Both the position numbers and the translations under genes were made by a program. Shown piece by piece: positions 8,901-14,372 of a stretch of DNA of 29,513 bases. Position 1 is the stretch's first letter; every line of letters starts with the position of its first letter. This DNA is from CAZUTK01 sp964623265. GTDB lineage: Bacteria; Electryoneota; B3-LCP. Under the pieces are notes generated by a model that was not told the origin of the DNA, searched no databases, and saw only the letters and a program-made list of their open reading frames with translations. The stretch is taken from contig CAZUTK010000041.1 of NCBI GenBank assembly GCA_964623265.1, positions 1-29,513 of the forward strand, written 5' to 3'.

Positions 8901-9184
8901 TCACTCCGGAGCTGATCGCGGAGGGGCGCGCTCGCGAATTGATCCATTGCATCCAGACTCTGCGGCGCAAAGCGGATCTGGACGTGACCGACCGCATCAC
9001 TGTACAGTTTGAAGCGGACTCGGAATTGCTGGACGCCTTAGAAACCCATCGCGAATGGATCCAAGCTGAAACCCTTACACTGGAAATAAAGAGGAACAAA
9101 CAGCTGAAGACTATGGGGGTAACCCCGGAAAAAATTGATCGTTTCGAAGCTTACATCTTCATTCAAAAAGTCGAAACGGAGTAA
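5924..9184 (+). CDS. ileS: Isoleucyl-tRNA synthetase, type 2 (IleRS2)
   Basis: A 1086-residue class I synthetase charging tRNA-Ile. The HIGH motif is at 55-58 (GEPHIGHMMQ) and KMSKS at 638-642. The CP1 editing domain, which hydrolyses Val-tRNA-Ile, contains TTTAWTLLSN and GTGIVHLALYGEDD. CxxC pairs occur in YCARCG, FCYRCD and ISCPRC. Length above 1000 residues, the sequence around RERYWGSPLPVW, and the lack of a C-terminal zinc knuckle place it with type 2 enzymes (eukaryotic-like, often mupirocin-insensitive) rather than the roughly 930-residue type 1. Prolines usual in both editing motifs (TTPWTLP, VHIAP) are replaced here. The gene starts 27 bases after the DUF4412-like gene and is followed by the DksA-like gene after 12. 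Confidence 0.96.
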   Translation: MFKPIEKNVNFPALEEAVLAFWDRQEIFRKTDEIRRGAPEYVFYDGPPGTNGEPHIGHMMQSALKDLWPRFKIMRGFHVVRKAGWDTHGLPIELTAERELKLASKRDIQNYGVEKYIEYCRATVFRYKESWEKAIRRIGRFLDIENPYLTLTNDYIQSDWYMLKLAWERKLDPDRIELQGKNISPRFLYKDYRIMPYCARCGTTLSNFEVAEGYRDVKDMTLTVKFPVVGQANHFFAAWTTTAWTLLSNVALAVGPNLDYVAVRRKEDNESGNAGEVVILAKARLEAYQKQLEPYEIVWQRKGAELAGMRYRPLWDFQAHDRAHRIVVDDYVTTEEGTGIVHLALYGEDDFRIIRREGLPLVQNIDENGYGSPQAGAYAGRYFKDENLDIDIIKDLHSRKLLLCKEKLEHSYPFCYRCDSALMYFARPGWFLRTASYRDEMIKANSYINWQPGFIKEGRFGNWLQNTIDWNVTRERYWGSPLPVWTCTDPKCGEEICVGSLDELRRLAGPETDRILFNEKIGQIDLHKPLIDRITISCPRCSNRMQRENFVLDSWFNAGLMFIGQWGYPAAPESKEIFARQYPADFICEAIDQTRGWFYTLLATSTLFALCNNLPEKDWSCYRNVICTDLVLDEQGRKMSKSRGNVIAPLGLFNEVGADATRWTFYSMNPWNVRRFSTDQVREVVRDVFLPIWNAYSFFITYARVDRWTPQEKTPHSDHPLDRWLLGELTHLNREVTNCLEAYDIAPASAACVRFLDQLTNWYIRRSRRRFWKSADDQDKRGAYATLYRALKDFTLILAPFIPFLSEHIYQNLVRSVNSDAPESVHLHSWPEPPLAEVDEKLSRNMELARQIVRMGRDLRQKYNIKVRQPLERISIVTQNSESGGLSSLYDLIIDELNVKQIAELTDDSELTELQIEPNFRSLGPRFGKNINQAIRAIRSLPRASVEALQRGEKIVADGWEILPEDVTISKKALENWCVASENGLTVALNLHLTPELIAEGRARELIHCIQTLRRKADLDVTDRITVQFEADSELLDALETHREWIQAETLTLEIKRNKQLKTMGVTPEKIDRFEAYIFIQKVETE

Positions 9185-9196
9185 TTGGGGAGAACG

Positions 9197-9607
9197 ATGC
9201 CGAAAGAAGCAAAAAAGAAGAAAAAAACCGCTGTGTTTACGGAAGCGGATCTGCCCTATTTCGAGAAGCTCATTATCCAGAAACGCGAAGAGCTGCTGAA
9301 AGAACTCGGATACCTGAAAGAGACCTCCCTCGAAAAATCTTATCAGGATTACACCGGGGAAGTCTCGACCTATTCCTACCATATGGCGGATCAAGGAACG
9401 GACGCACAAGAGCGGGAAAAAGCGTTTCTCTTTGCCTCGCGGGAGGGGAAATACCTGGTTTATCTGGAAAAAGCTTTGGAGAGAATCCGCGACAAGACCT
9501 ATGGGTATTGTCAGGATTGCGGTGAACCCATCGCCAAAGCCCGTCTCGAAGCGGTTCCCACCGCGAGGCTGTGCGTCGCCTGCAAATCCAAAGCAGAGGG
9601 GAAATAG
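9197..9607 (+). CDS. DksA/TraR-family zinc-finger protein (YlyA-position)
   Basis: A 136-residue protein with a lysine-rich start, a helical coiled-coil segment (about 18-100) and a C4 zinc finger with Cys105, Cys108, Cys126 and Cys129 (CQDCGEP...LCVACKS). This is the DksA/TraR fold, whose members enter the RNA polymerase secondary channel to tune transcription, often with ppGpp. The coiled-coil tip region carries MADQGTD rather than the classic DksA tip, so polymerase regulation is likely but not shown. ATG 9197 follows GGGGAG seven bases upstream; the TTG at 9185 is rejected. In Bacillus the gene between ileS and lspA (ylyA) encodes the same type of protein, which supports a positional orthologue. 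Confidence 0.88.
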   Translation: MPKEAKKKKKTAVFTEADLPYFEKLIIQKREELLKELGYLKETSLEKSYQDYTGEVSTYSYHMADQGTDAQEREKAFLFASREGKYLVYLEKALERIRDKTYGYCQDCGEPIAKARLEAVPTARLCVACKSKAEGK

Positions 9608-9660
9608 TCCGCGACGCATCTTCTGAACAGTGCGGGTTTTTACTAATCGAGAAATCCGAA

Positions 9661-10185
9661 TTGAAAAAATCCATCTGGATTCTTTTTGCGCCGACAGCGG
9701 TCATCTTTTTTCTGGATCAAAGCACCAAAATCTGGGTGCGTTCCACGATCCGAATAGGGCAGGTGATCCCAATCATCGGAACCGATTTTTTCCGGCTGAC
9801 GCACATTGAAAACACCGGTGTCGCCTTTGGAATTTCAGCCGGAAGTTCAACCTTTCTCTCCATTTTCAGCATTCTCACCTCGGTCTTCATCATCGGAGTC
9901 CTGCTGTACTCCCATAACAAACCTTCCGAACAATTCCCTCCGATCCTGCAAATTGCTTTGGCGTTCATCTTAGGCGGAGCTCTAGGCAATCTGGTGGATC
10001 GCTTGTTATTCGGAAAGGTGACGGATTTCCTCGATTTCGACTTTCCGGATTGGATTATGTCCCGTTGGCCCGTCTTCAATGTGGCGGATTCCGCCGTCAC
10101 CATCGGAGTGACTCTGTGGTGCATTTATCTCGTCTTCTTCGGCAAATCGAAAGCGAAAATAAAACCGCAGACTGAACAACCATAA
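9661..10185 (+). CDS. lspA: Lipoprotein signal peptidase (signal peptidase II)
   Basis: A 174-residue inner-membrane aspartyl protease that cleaves signal peptides from prolipoproteins after lipidation. Four hydrophobic helices are visible (about 5-20, 66-84, 94-112, 138-160). Conserved blocks are ENTGVAFG, GGALGNLVDR and FNVADSA; the catalytic Asp pair is D122 (VTDFLD) and D143 (NVADSA). No ATG lies near the expected N-terminus. TTG 9661, beginning MKKSIWILF, gives the normal family length; the longer GTG 9571 reading lies inside the preceding gene. Its presence agrees with the lipoprotein encoded on the minus strand nearby. Confidence 0.93.
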   Translation: MKKSIWILFAPTAVIFFLDQSTKIWVRSTIRIGQVIPIIGTDFFRLTHIENTGVAFGISAGSSTFLSIFSILTSVFIIGVLLYSHNKPSEQFPPILQIALAFILGGALGNLVDRLLFGKVTDFLDFDFPDWIMSRWPVFNVADSAVTIGVTLWCIYLVFFGKSKAKIKPQTEQP

Positions 10186-10242
10186 CCCAATCGAACCTCC
10201 CAAAGCGGATCATCCGTACGAACTGATCTTTTAATCGCCGCT

Positions 10243-11220
10243 ATGTCCGCTCCTATGAAAGAAATCCGTCTGCGAGTCACCACTAACGAACCGAATATGC
10301 GTCTGGATCGCTACTTGACGCGGCAAGTGGCGGGAATTTCGCGGACTCGCATCCAGACCCTTTTGGAAATGGAATTGATCACGTTGAACGGGAAGCCGGT
10401 GAAACCCTCCCATCCGGTCAAATCCGGAGAGGAGATCGTCATTCGGATTCCCGGCCCCGAACCCTCACCTCTCACACCGGAGGCAATTCCACTCGATATC
10501 CATTTCGAAGACGAGCATTTAATCGTGATCCATAAACCCGCGGGGATGGTGGTTCACCCGGCGCATGGACATCCAGGCGGGACACTGATTAACGCTCTTC
10601 TCTATCACTGTTCGGATTTAGCGGGCATCGGCGGAACGGTTAGGCCGGGCCTGGTGCATCGCATTGACAAGGACACATCCGGCCTGCTGGTCGTGGCGAA
10701 GAACGAAAGAACGCTGGCGGGCTTGGCGAAGCAGTTCAAGCAAAAAACCGTGGAAAGGAAGTATCGCGCCATAGTCTGGGGGCACCCGGATCCACCGGAA
10801 GGGCGCATCACCGCGCCCCTCGGAAGATCCAAGCGGGACCGCAAGCTTTTCACCGTGTTGCCCGGCGGCAAGGAAGCGGCGACGCGGTACAAAACGCTGG
10901 AAAAATTTGAATTCTTATCGCTCCTCGAACTGCAGCTCGAGACCGGGCGCACTCACCAGATCCGAATTCATATGCATCATGCTAACCATCCGGTGTTCGG
11001 AGATCCTCAGTATGGCGGGCGCAATCGGCGATTGGGCGCGTTATCTACAGTCCAGAGAGCCCTGGCGGCGAGACTGTTCGAAGCGCTGCCGAGACAGGCT
11101 TTGCATGCTGGAGTCTTGGGATTTCTTCATCCCATTACCGGCCGCTTTTTGCGTTTTGAATGCGATTTTCCCGCGGATATACAAAAGGTACTCGCATTAT
11201 TACATAAAGAAAGCACTTGA
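10243..11220 (+). CDS. rluD: RluD/YlyB-type 23S rRNA pseudouridine synthase
   Basis: A 325-residue RluA-family enzyme that isomerises uridine to pseudouridine in large-subunit rRNA. An S4 RNA-binding domain occupies about residues 17-75, followed by the catalytic domain. The catalytic Asp is D142 in VHRIDKDTSG, and the family segments IHKPAGMVVHP, LETGRTHQIRIHM and HPVFGDPQYG are present. Length and order of domains fit RluD. ATG 10243 is taken as start, with a second ATG at 10255 equally possible; neither has a clear Shine-Dalgarno. It follows lspA by 57 bases, the usual lspA-rluD pairing of Gram-positives and many diderms. Exact target uridines are inferred, not shown. Confidence 0.92.
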   Translation: MSAPMKEIRLRVTTNEPNMRLDRYLTRQVAGISRTRIQTLLEMELITLNGKPVKPSHPVKSGEEIVIRIPGPEPSPLTPEAIPLDIHFEDEHLIVIHKPAGMVVHPAHGHPGGTLINALLYHCSDLAGIGGTVRPGLVHRIDKDTSGLLVVAKNERTLAGLAKQFKQKTVERKYRAIVWGHPDPPEGRITAPLGRSKRDRKLFTVLPGGKEAATRYKTLEKFEFLSLLELQLETGRTHQIRIHMHHANHPVFGDPQYGGRNRRLGALSTVQRALAARLFEALPRQALHAGVLGFLHPITGRFLRFECDFPADIQKVLALLHKEST

Positions 11221-11304
11221 TGGACGGAAGCGGTTGATGTTCACGGATATTTTTCTTGTTTCAAACGTATAAGATTAGTAAATTGTGGAAAATCGGAGGC
11301 AGCG

Positions 11305-11496
11305 GTGGGCTTAGGTCAATGGGAAATTCTGGTCATCGTCCTCGTCGTGCTGTTGCTGTTCGGTGGACGAAAAATCCCGGAACTGATGAAGGGATTGGGC
11401 ACAGGGATGCGCGAGTTCAAGAAGGGATTGCGCGGCGAAGACGAGGAAAGCAAACGCCCTGACAGCCAGAATAAGATTGATTCCCCGAATCAATGA
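11305..11496 (+). CDS. tatA: Twin-arginine translocase subunit TatA/TatE
   Basis: A 63-residue TatA-family protein: short periplasmic start, one membrane helix (about residues 5-20), the hinge FGGRKIPELMKGLG, an amphipathic helix and a charged tail. TatA oligomers help move folded proteins carrying twin-arginine signals across the inner membrane. The GTG start at 11305 has a strong GGAGG five bases before it. No tatB or tatC is adjacent, so the partner must lie elsewhere. Its stop codon overlaps the end of the convergent inositol-monophosphatase gene by 7 bases, leaving no room for a separate terminator. Confidence 0.92.
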   Translation: MGLGQWEILVIVLVVLLLFGGRKIPELMKGLGTGMREFKKGLRGEDEESKRPDSQNKIDSPNQ

Positions 11497-12314
11497 GACA
11501 TCGCAGCGCGAAAATTGGCGCGAATGATTTCGAGGATTTGCGGGTGAAGTGAGGCATTCGCTGCGATTACATCGCCGCTTTGCAGAAAATCCTCTTTCCC
11601 TTCGAAGCCGGTGATTCTTCCACCGGCTTCTTCTATGATTAAAGCGCCGGCGGCGATATCCCAGGGAGATAACGCATGCTCCCAAAAACCGTCGAAAATC
11701 CCTTCCGCCGTCCAGCATAGATCCAGAGACGCCGCGCCGGCCCGACGGATGCCGCTGCAACGCAGAAAAAGCTCCCGGAAGGTCTTCAGATAATCATCCA
11801 GCCGGTCTTTCGCACGGAAGGGAAAACCCGTCGCTAACAGCGCGCGGGATAATTCATCCTTCTTCCCGATGTGGATCGGCCGCCCATCTTTTTGCGCGCC
11901 CTTTCCCCGGACGGCGCTCCAGATTTCGCCCGTCATCGGGTGAATTACGACGCCGACGATGATCTCACCCCATTCCTGTTCGGGCAGGATTTTCTCCAAC
12001 GCGATAGACACGCCGTAAACTGGAAAACCCTGAAGATAATTCGTCGTGCCGTCGAGCGGATCCACGATCCAGCGGTAATTGCAAGCCTTTCCCTGCTGTC
12101 CTTGCTCTTCTCCTAAAAACGACGATTCCGGCAAGGATCCAGTCAGAAATTGACGCAGGGTCTCTTCACTTTCACGATCCACTTTGGAGACATAATCGCT
12201 GACCCCTTTGGATTGCGCCTGCTTCATTCGGATTTTCCCGAAGTTTGCCTTCAGGATTTCCGCTGCGAGGCGCGCGCCTTCGACAGCGATCGCCAGAAAA
12301 TCGTCGTATTTCAT
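11490..12314 (-). CDS. suhB: Inositol monophosphatase-family phosphatase (SuhB-like)
   Basis: A 274-residue Mg-dependent sugar phosphatase of the IMPase family. Metal-binding residues are complete: E69/E70 (FLGEEQG), D85 and D88 in WIVDPLDGTTN, and D219 in SPWDIAAG. In vivo substrate could be inositol-1-phosphate or another sugar phosphate such as a histidinol or galactose phosphate; SuhB proteins also have RNA-related roles in some bacteria. AAAGGAA lies immediately before ATG 12314. It is the last gene of a three-gene minus-strand group, 68 bases after the lipoprotein gene, and runs convergently into tatA. Confidence 0.92.
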   Translation of the reverse strand: MKYDDFLAIAVEGARLAAEILKANFGKIRMKQAQSKGVSDYVSKVDRESEETLRQFLTGSLPESSFLGEEQGQQGKACNYRWIVDPLDGTTNYLQGFPVYGVSIALEKILPEQEWGEIIVGVVIHPMTGEIWSAVRGKGAQKDGRPIHIGKKDELSRALLATGFPFRAKDRLDDYLKTFRELFLRCSGIRRAGAASLDLCWTAEGIFDGFWEHALSPWDIAAGALIIEEAGGRITGFEGKEDFLQSGDVIAANASLHPQILEIIRANFRAAMSH

Positions 12315-12382
12315 TTCCTTTCGAACGTTTGTCTTTCACGCCGCTTGCGTTCTCTCGCGAACTATCCAATCAGCGCGCAGGA

Positions 12383-13561
12383 TCAACCGCGGGCATTTTG
12401 CGGCGGCGGTGGAGGCGGCGGGGCTACGGACTGCTCGCGCTTTTTTCTGGTCATCCTAATCGCTAAGTAAAATGCCACTAAAAGCACTAAAAAACCAACA
12501 ATTCTGGAAGGGAATAGATAAAGACTGGATGCCTCCAACGTGACATTTCCTTCCTGCAAATCCTGACCGAATAATTTCCAAACCAAGATTCCTCTATCCA
12601 TCGCATTCGAATTGGATTTCATAATCCGGCCGGGCAAATCCACGCGGATTTCATACGACTCGTCCAGGAGGTCTTCGCTGACCTGATGCCTCAATTCAAG
12701 GAGCTCGCTGATCCGCTGCAACTCTCCCGGAAAAGTCGTATCTCCGATCGTGTTCAAATTCTTTAAAATCTCGTGCAGCAGCGGTTCGGAAATCGCTCCC
12801 CACCATTCAAGGTTGATCTGATCCAGGCTTTTTGTCGTCGTATCTAATTGCGCGGCGAGGAAATACGCATAGATCAGTGAATCGCTTGCGGCGAGGGACG
12901 AATCCACCCATGCCTTCGGAATCCGGTATTCAGGGTGCTCATCCATTGTGCGTTCTATGATCTGACGGACGCGCATCTTATATCTCTCCGCGTTCCAGAG
13001 CAGCATCCCTGCTGCGTATTTCTCTTCCAGCGAGGACCGTTCCGAATCCGTCAATAGAGAATCCCCTCCGGATTCGAGCACCTTGCATTCTTCTGGAATA
13101 TAGCTCCAGCGATCTCCTTCCAAATCAGTGCTGTGTCTGCCGACAAAAGTTTGAACATATCGGTACAGATTGAAGAAGAAGTATGGATTCTTGTTGATCG
13201 CAACGGGATGATGCAACAGGATTTCTCCCCAAGAGACCTCGCGCAGTCCGATCGTTGCCGGCGGCGTACCATTCGCATAGTGTGCTTTCGCCTCGAGCAC
13301 ATAGGTCGGAGCGCCGTTGCTGTCATATTCCGTCCATACCTTGGTCTTGTAAAATGGATCCTCCGGAAACGAACCGAGAGGATTGTAAATATCCACACTG
13401 TCCCCGCTTGCTTGATAAACGAAATCAACGCTGCCGTCCAAGTTTACCTTGTACGAATAGTGATGCTCGATGCAGCCTGATTCGAGAAATAGGAACACCC
13501 CGATTCCAATCAGACTGATGATCGGGCGATGAATTGTTCTGCATTCCATGCCATTACCCAT
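12383..13561 (-). CDS. Membrane-anchored putative lipoprotein of unknown function
   Basis: A 392-residue protein I do not recognise. The N-terminus has a hydrophobic stretch ending in FLFLESGC, so Cys30 could be lipidated, although Glu at position -3 is unusual for a lipobox. The following segment (YSYKVNLDGSVDFVYQ) looks like a beta-sandwich start; the middle is helical with charged repeats (about 160-320). Near the C-terminus a membrane helix (about 352-372) is followed by basic RMTRKKR and a tail with seven consecutive prolines, which predicts a large periplasmic domain and a short cytoplasmic tail. The first 52 bases overlap the end of the acetyltransferase gene; a second in-frame ATG (13549) also overlaps. 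Function unknown. Confidence 0.75.
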   Translation of the reverse strand: MGNGMECRTIHRPIISLIGIGVFLFLESGCIEHHYSYKVNLDGSVDFVYQASGDSVDIYNPLGSFPEDPFYKTKVWTEYDSNGAPTYVLEAKAHYANGTPPATIGLREVSWGEILLHHPVAINKNPYFFFNLYRYVQTFVGRHSTDLEGDRWSYIPEECKVLESGGDSLLTDSERSSLEEKYAAGMLLWNAERYKMRVRQIIERTMDEHPEYRIPKAWVDSSLAASDSLIYAYFLAAQLDTTTKSLDQINLEWWGAISEPLLHEILKNLNTIGDTTFPGELQRISELLELRHQVSEDLLDESYEIRVDLPGRIMKSNSNAMDRGILVWKLFGQDLQEGNVTLEASSLYLFPSRIVGFLVLLVAFYLAIRMTRKKREQSVAPPPPPPPQNARG

Positions 13562-14154
13562 CTGTGAATTTCAAGTTGTTCGCCATTCCATCTGAAACCG
13601 AACGGATTTCCACCACTCCGGATGAATTCTATCAGCCGATCATCTTCCTCCGGCTTCCACAAGGACTCGACGATGGCAAAATCCAACTGTTGATATAAAC
13701 GGACGGCTCGAGGATTGATTTCATCCACTTCGAGAATGATCTGCTGAAATCCCAGCCTCTCATAAGCCCACGGGAGCACCAGCGTCAATGTCTCTCGACC
13801 GAAATGCTGTCCCACGGCATCGGCGGCGAAGCAGATCCCCAGTTCTGCAGTATCATCCTTCAGTGCGTTCGGCTTTAGAGAAACGTATCCGATCAAGCAG
13901 CCTGCGGAATTATCCACCGCCAGGCGGATGCGGTCAGCCAGTCGGATGAAATTGCGAAGATTTTCTTCTTCAGTGCGCGCGGTAAAATTATACCGGGAGA
14001 AGTACGGATCACTGAATTTCGTCCATTGCTGCCGGCGACTCTCATCCTGAATTTGAAAGCGGCGCACGATCACACGTTCGCCGATCAGCGGCAACCCGGG
14101 CAATTCATCAAGTTGCGTCATAACTTGCACATACAACGGTTTTCCGTCTCCCAT
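13510..14154 (-). CDS. GNAT-family (RimJ/RimL-like) N-acetyltransferase
   Basis: A 214-residue acetyl-CoA-dependent transferase. Hallmarks of the RimJ/RimL type GNAT group are LPLIGERVIVRRF at the N-terminus, GYVSLKP, AELGICFAADAVGQHFGRE (the acetyl-CoA pyrophosphate loop region) and LEVDEINPRAVRLYQQLDF. The G/Q-x-x-G/A loop is imperfect. The acceptor (protein N-terminus, amino sugar or small molecule) cannot be told. Start is uncertain: ATG 14154 or the in-frame ATG 14121, closer to where family members begin; neither has a good Shine-Dalgarno. It is the first gene after the divergent minus-strand promoter. Confidence 0.82.
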   Translation of the reverse strand: MGDGKPLYVQVMTQLDELPGLPLIGERVIVRRFQIQDESRRQQWTKFSDPYFSRYNFTARTEEENLRNFIRLADRIRLAVDNSAGCLIGYVSLKPNALKDDTAELGICFAADAVGQHFGRETLTLVLPWAYERLGFQQIILEVDEINPRAVRLYQQLDFAIVESLWKPEEDDRLIEFIRSGGNPFGFRWNGEQLEIHRWVMAWNAEQFIARSSV

Positions 14155-14204
14155 TTATGCGGCAGGTGCCGTATTCTCCGCATTGGGTAGGATCAACAAA
14201 GCAC

Positions 14205-14233
14205 AATGTAGGGCATATCGCGGTTAAAGTCAA
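14205..14233 (-). promoter_or_regulatory. Sigma70-like promoter for the GNAT-lipoprotein-suhB group
   Basis: Read on the minus strand, TTGACT (14233-14228) and TACATT (14210-14205) are separated by exactly 17 bases. Transcription would start near 14198, about 44 bases before ATG 14154. It is divergent from the promoter at 14307, so the 218-base gap between the two gene groups holds a back-to-back promoter pair about 75 bases apart. Confidence 0.55.
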
Positions 14234-14306
14234 GCAAAAAGGATGGCAGACTATGGACACCTTAGTTGTTTTTTCAGCTACCCTCACACAAGGATATGTT
14301 TTTGTC

Positions 14307-14335
14307 TTGCATTTGCCGAAAAAATCCTGTATATT
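14307..14335 (+). promoter_or_regulatory. Sigma70-like promoter for the AMIN-receiver gene
   Basis: TTGCAT (14307-14312) and TATATT (14330-14335) are spaced by 17 bases. The predicted start near 14342 gives a leader of about 31 nt with GAGGGGG before ATG 14373. This probably also drives kdsB-pyrG-kdsA, since no clear promoter or terminator is visible between 16640 and 16704. Confidence 0.62.
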
Positions 14336-14372
14336 CCCAAGTGCAAAGAAGTCGATCGAGGGGGTTGGATTT

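Noticed and set aside
9038..9619. A 193-codon minus-strand frame over the end of ileS and the DksA-like gene
   Set aside because: Antisense to conserved coding sequence including the zinc-finger cysteines, with no recognisable domain.
9571..9660. Longer lspA reading from GTG 9571
   Set aside because: It lies mostly inside the preceding zinc-finger gene and adds about 30 polar residues before the first LspA helix; TTG 9661 gives the usual family length.
12400..12425. GGC/GGT-rich tract as a possible simple repeat or regulatory element
   Set aside because: It is the antisense of the seven-proline stretch in the lipoprotein tail, so coding explains it.
14157..14372. In-frame upstream extension of the AMIN-receiver protein
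   Set aside because: It would place about 72 non-conserved residues before a good signal peptide and run through the promoter pair; ATG 14373 has a Shine-Dalgarno sequence.
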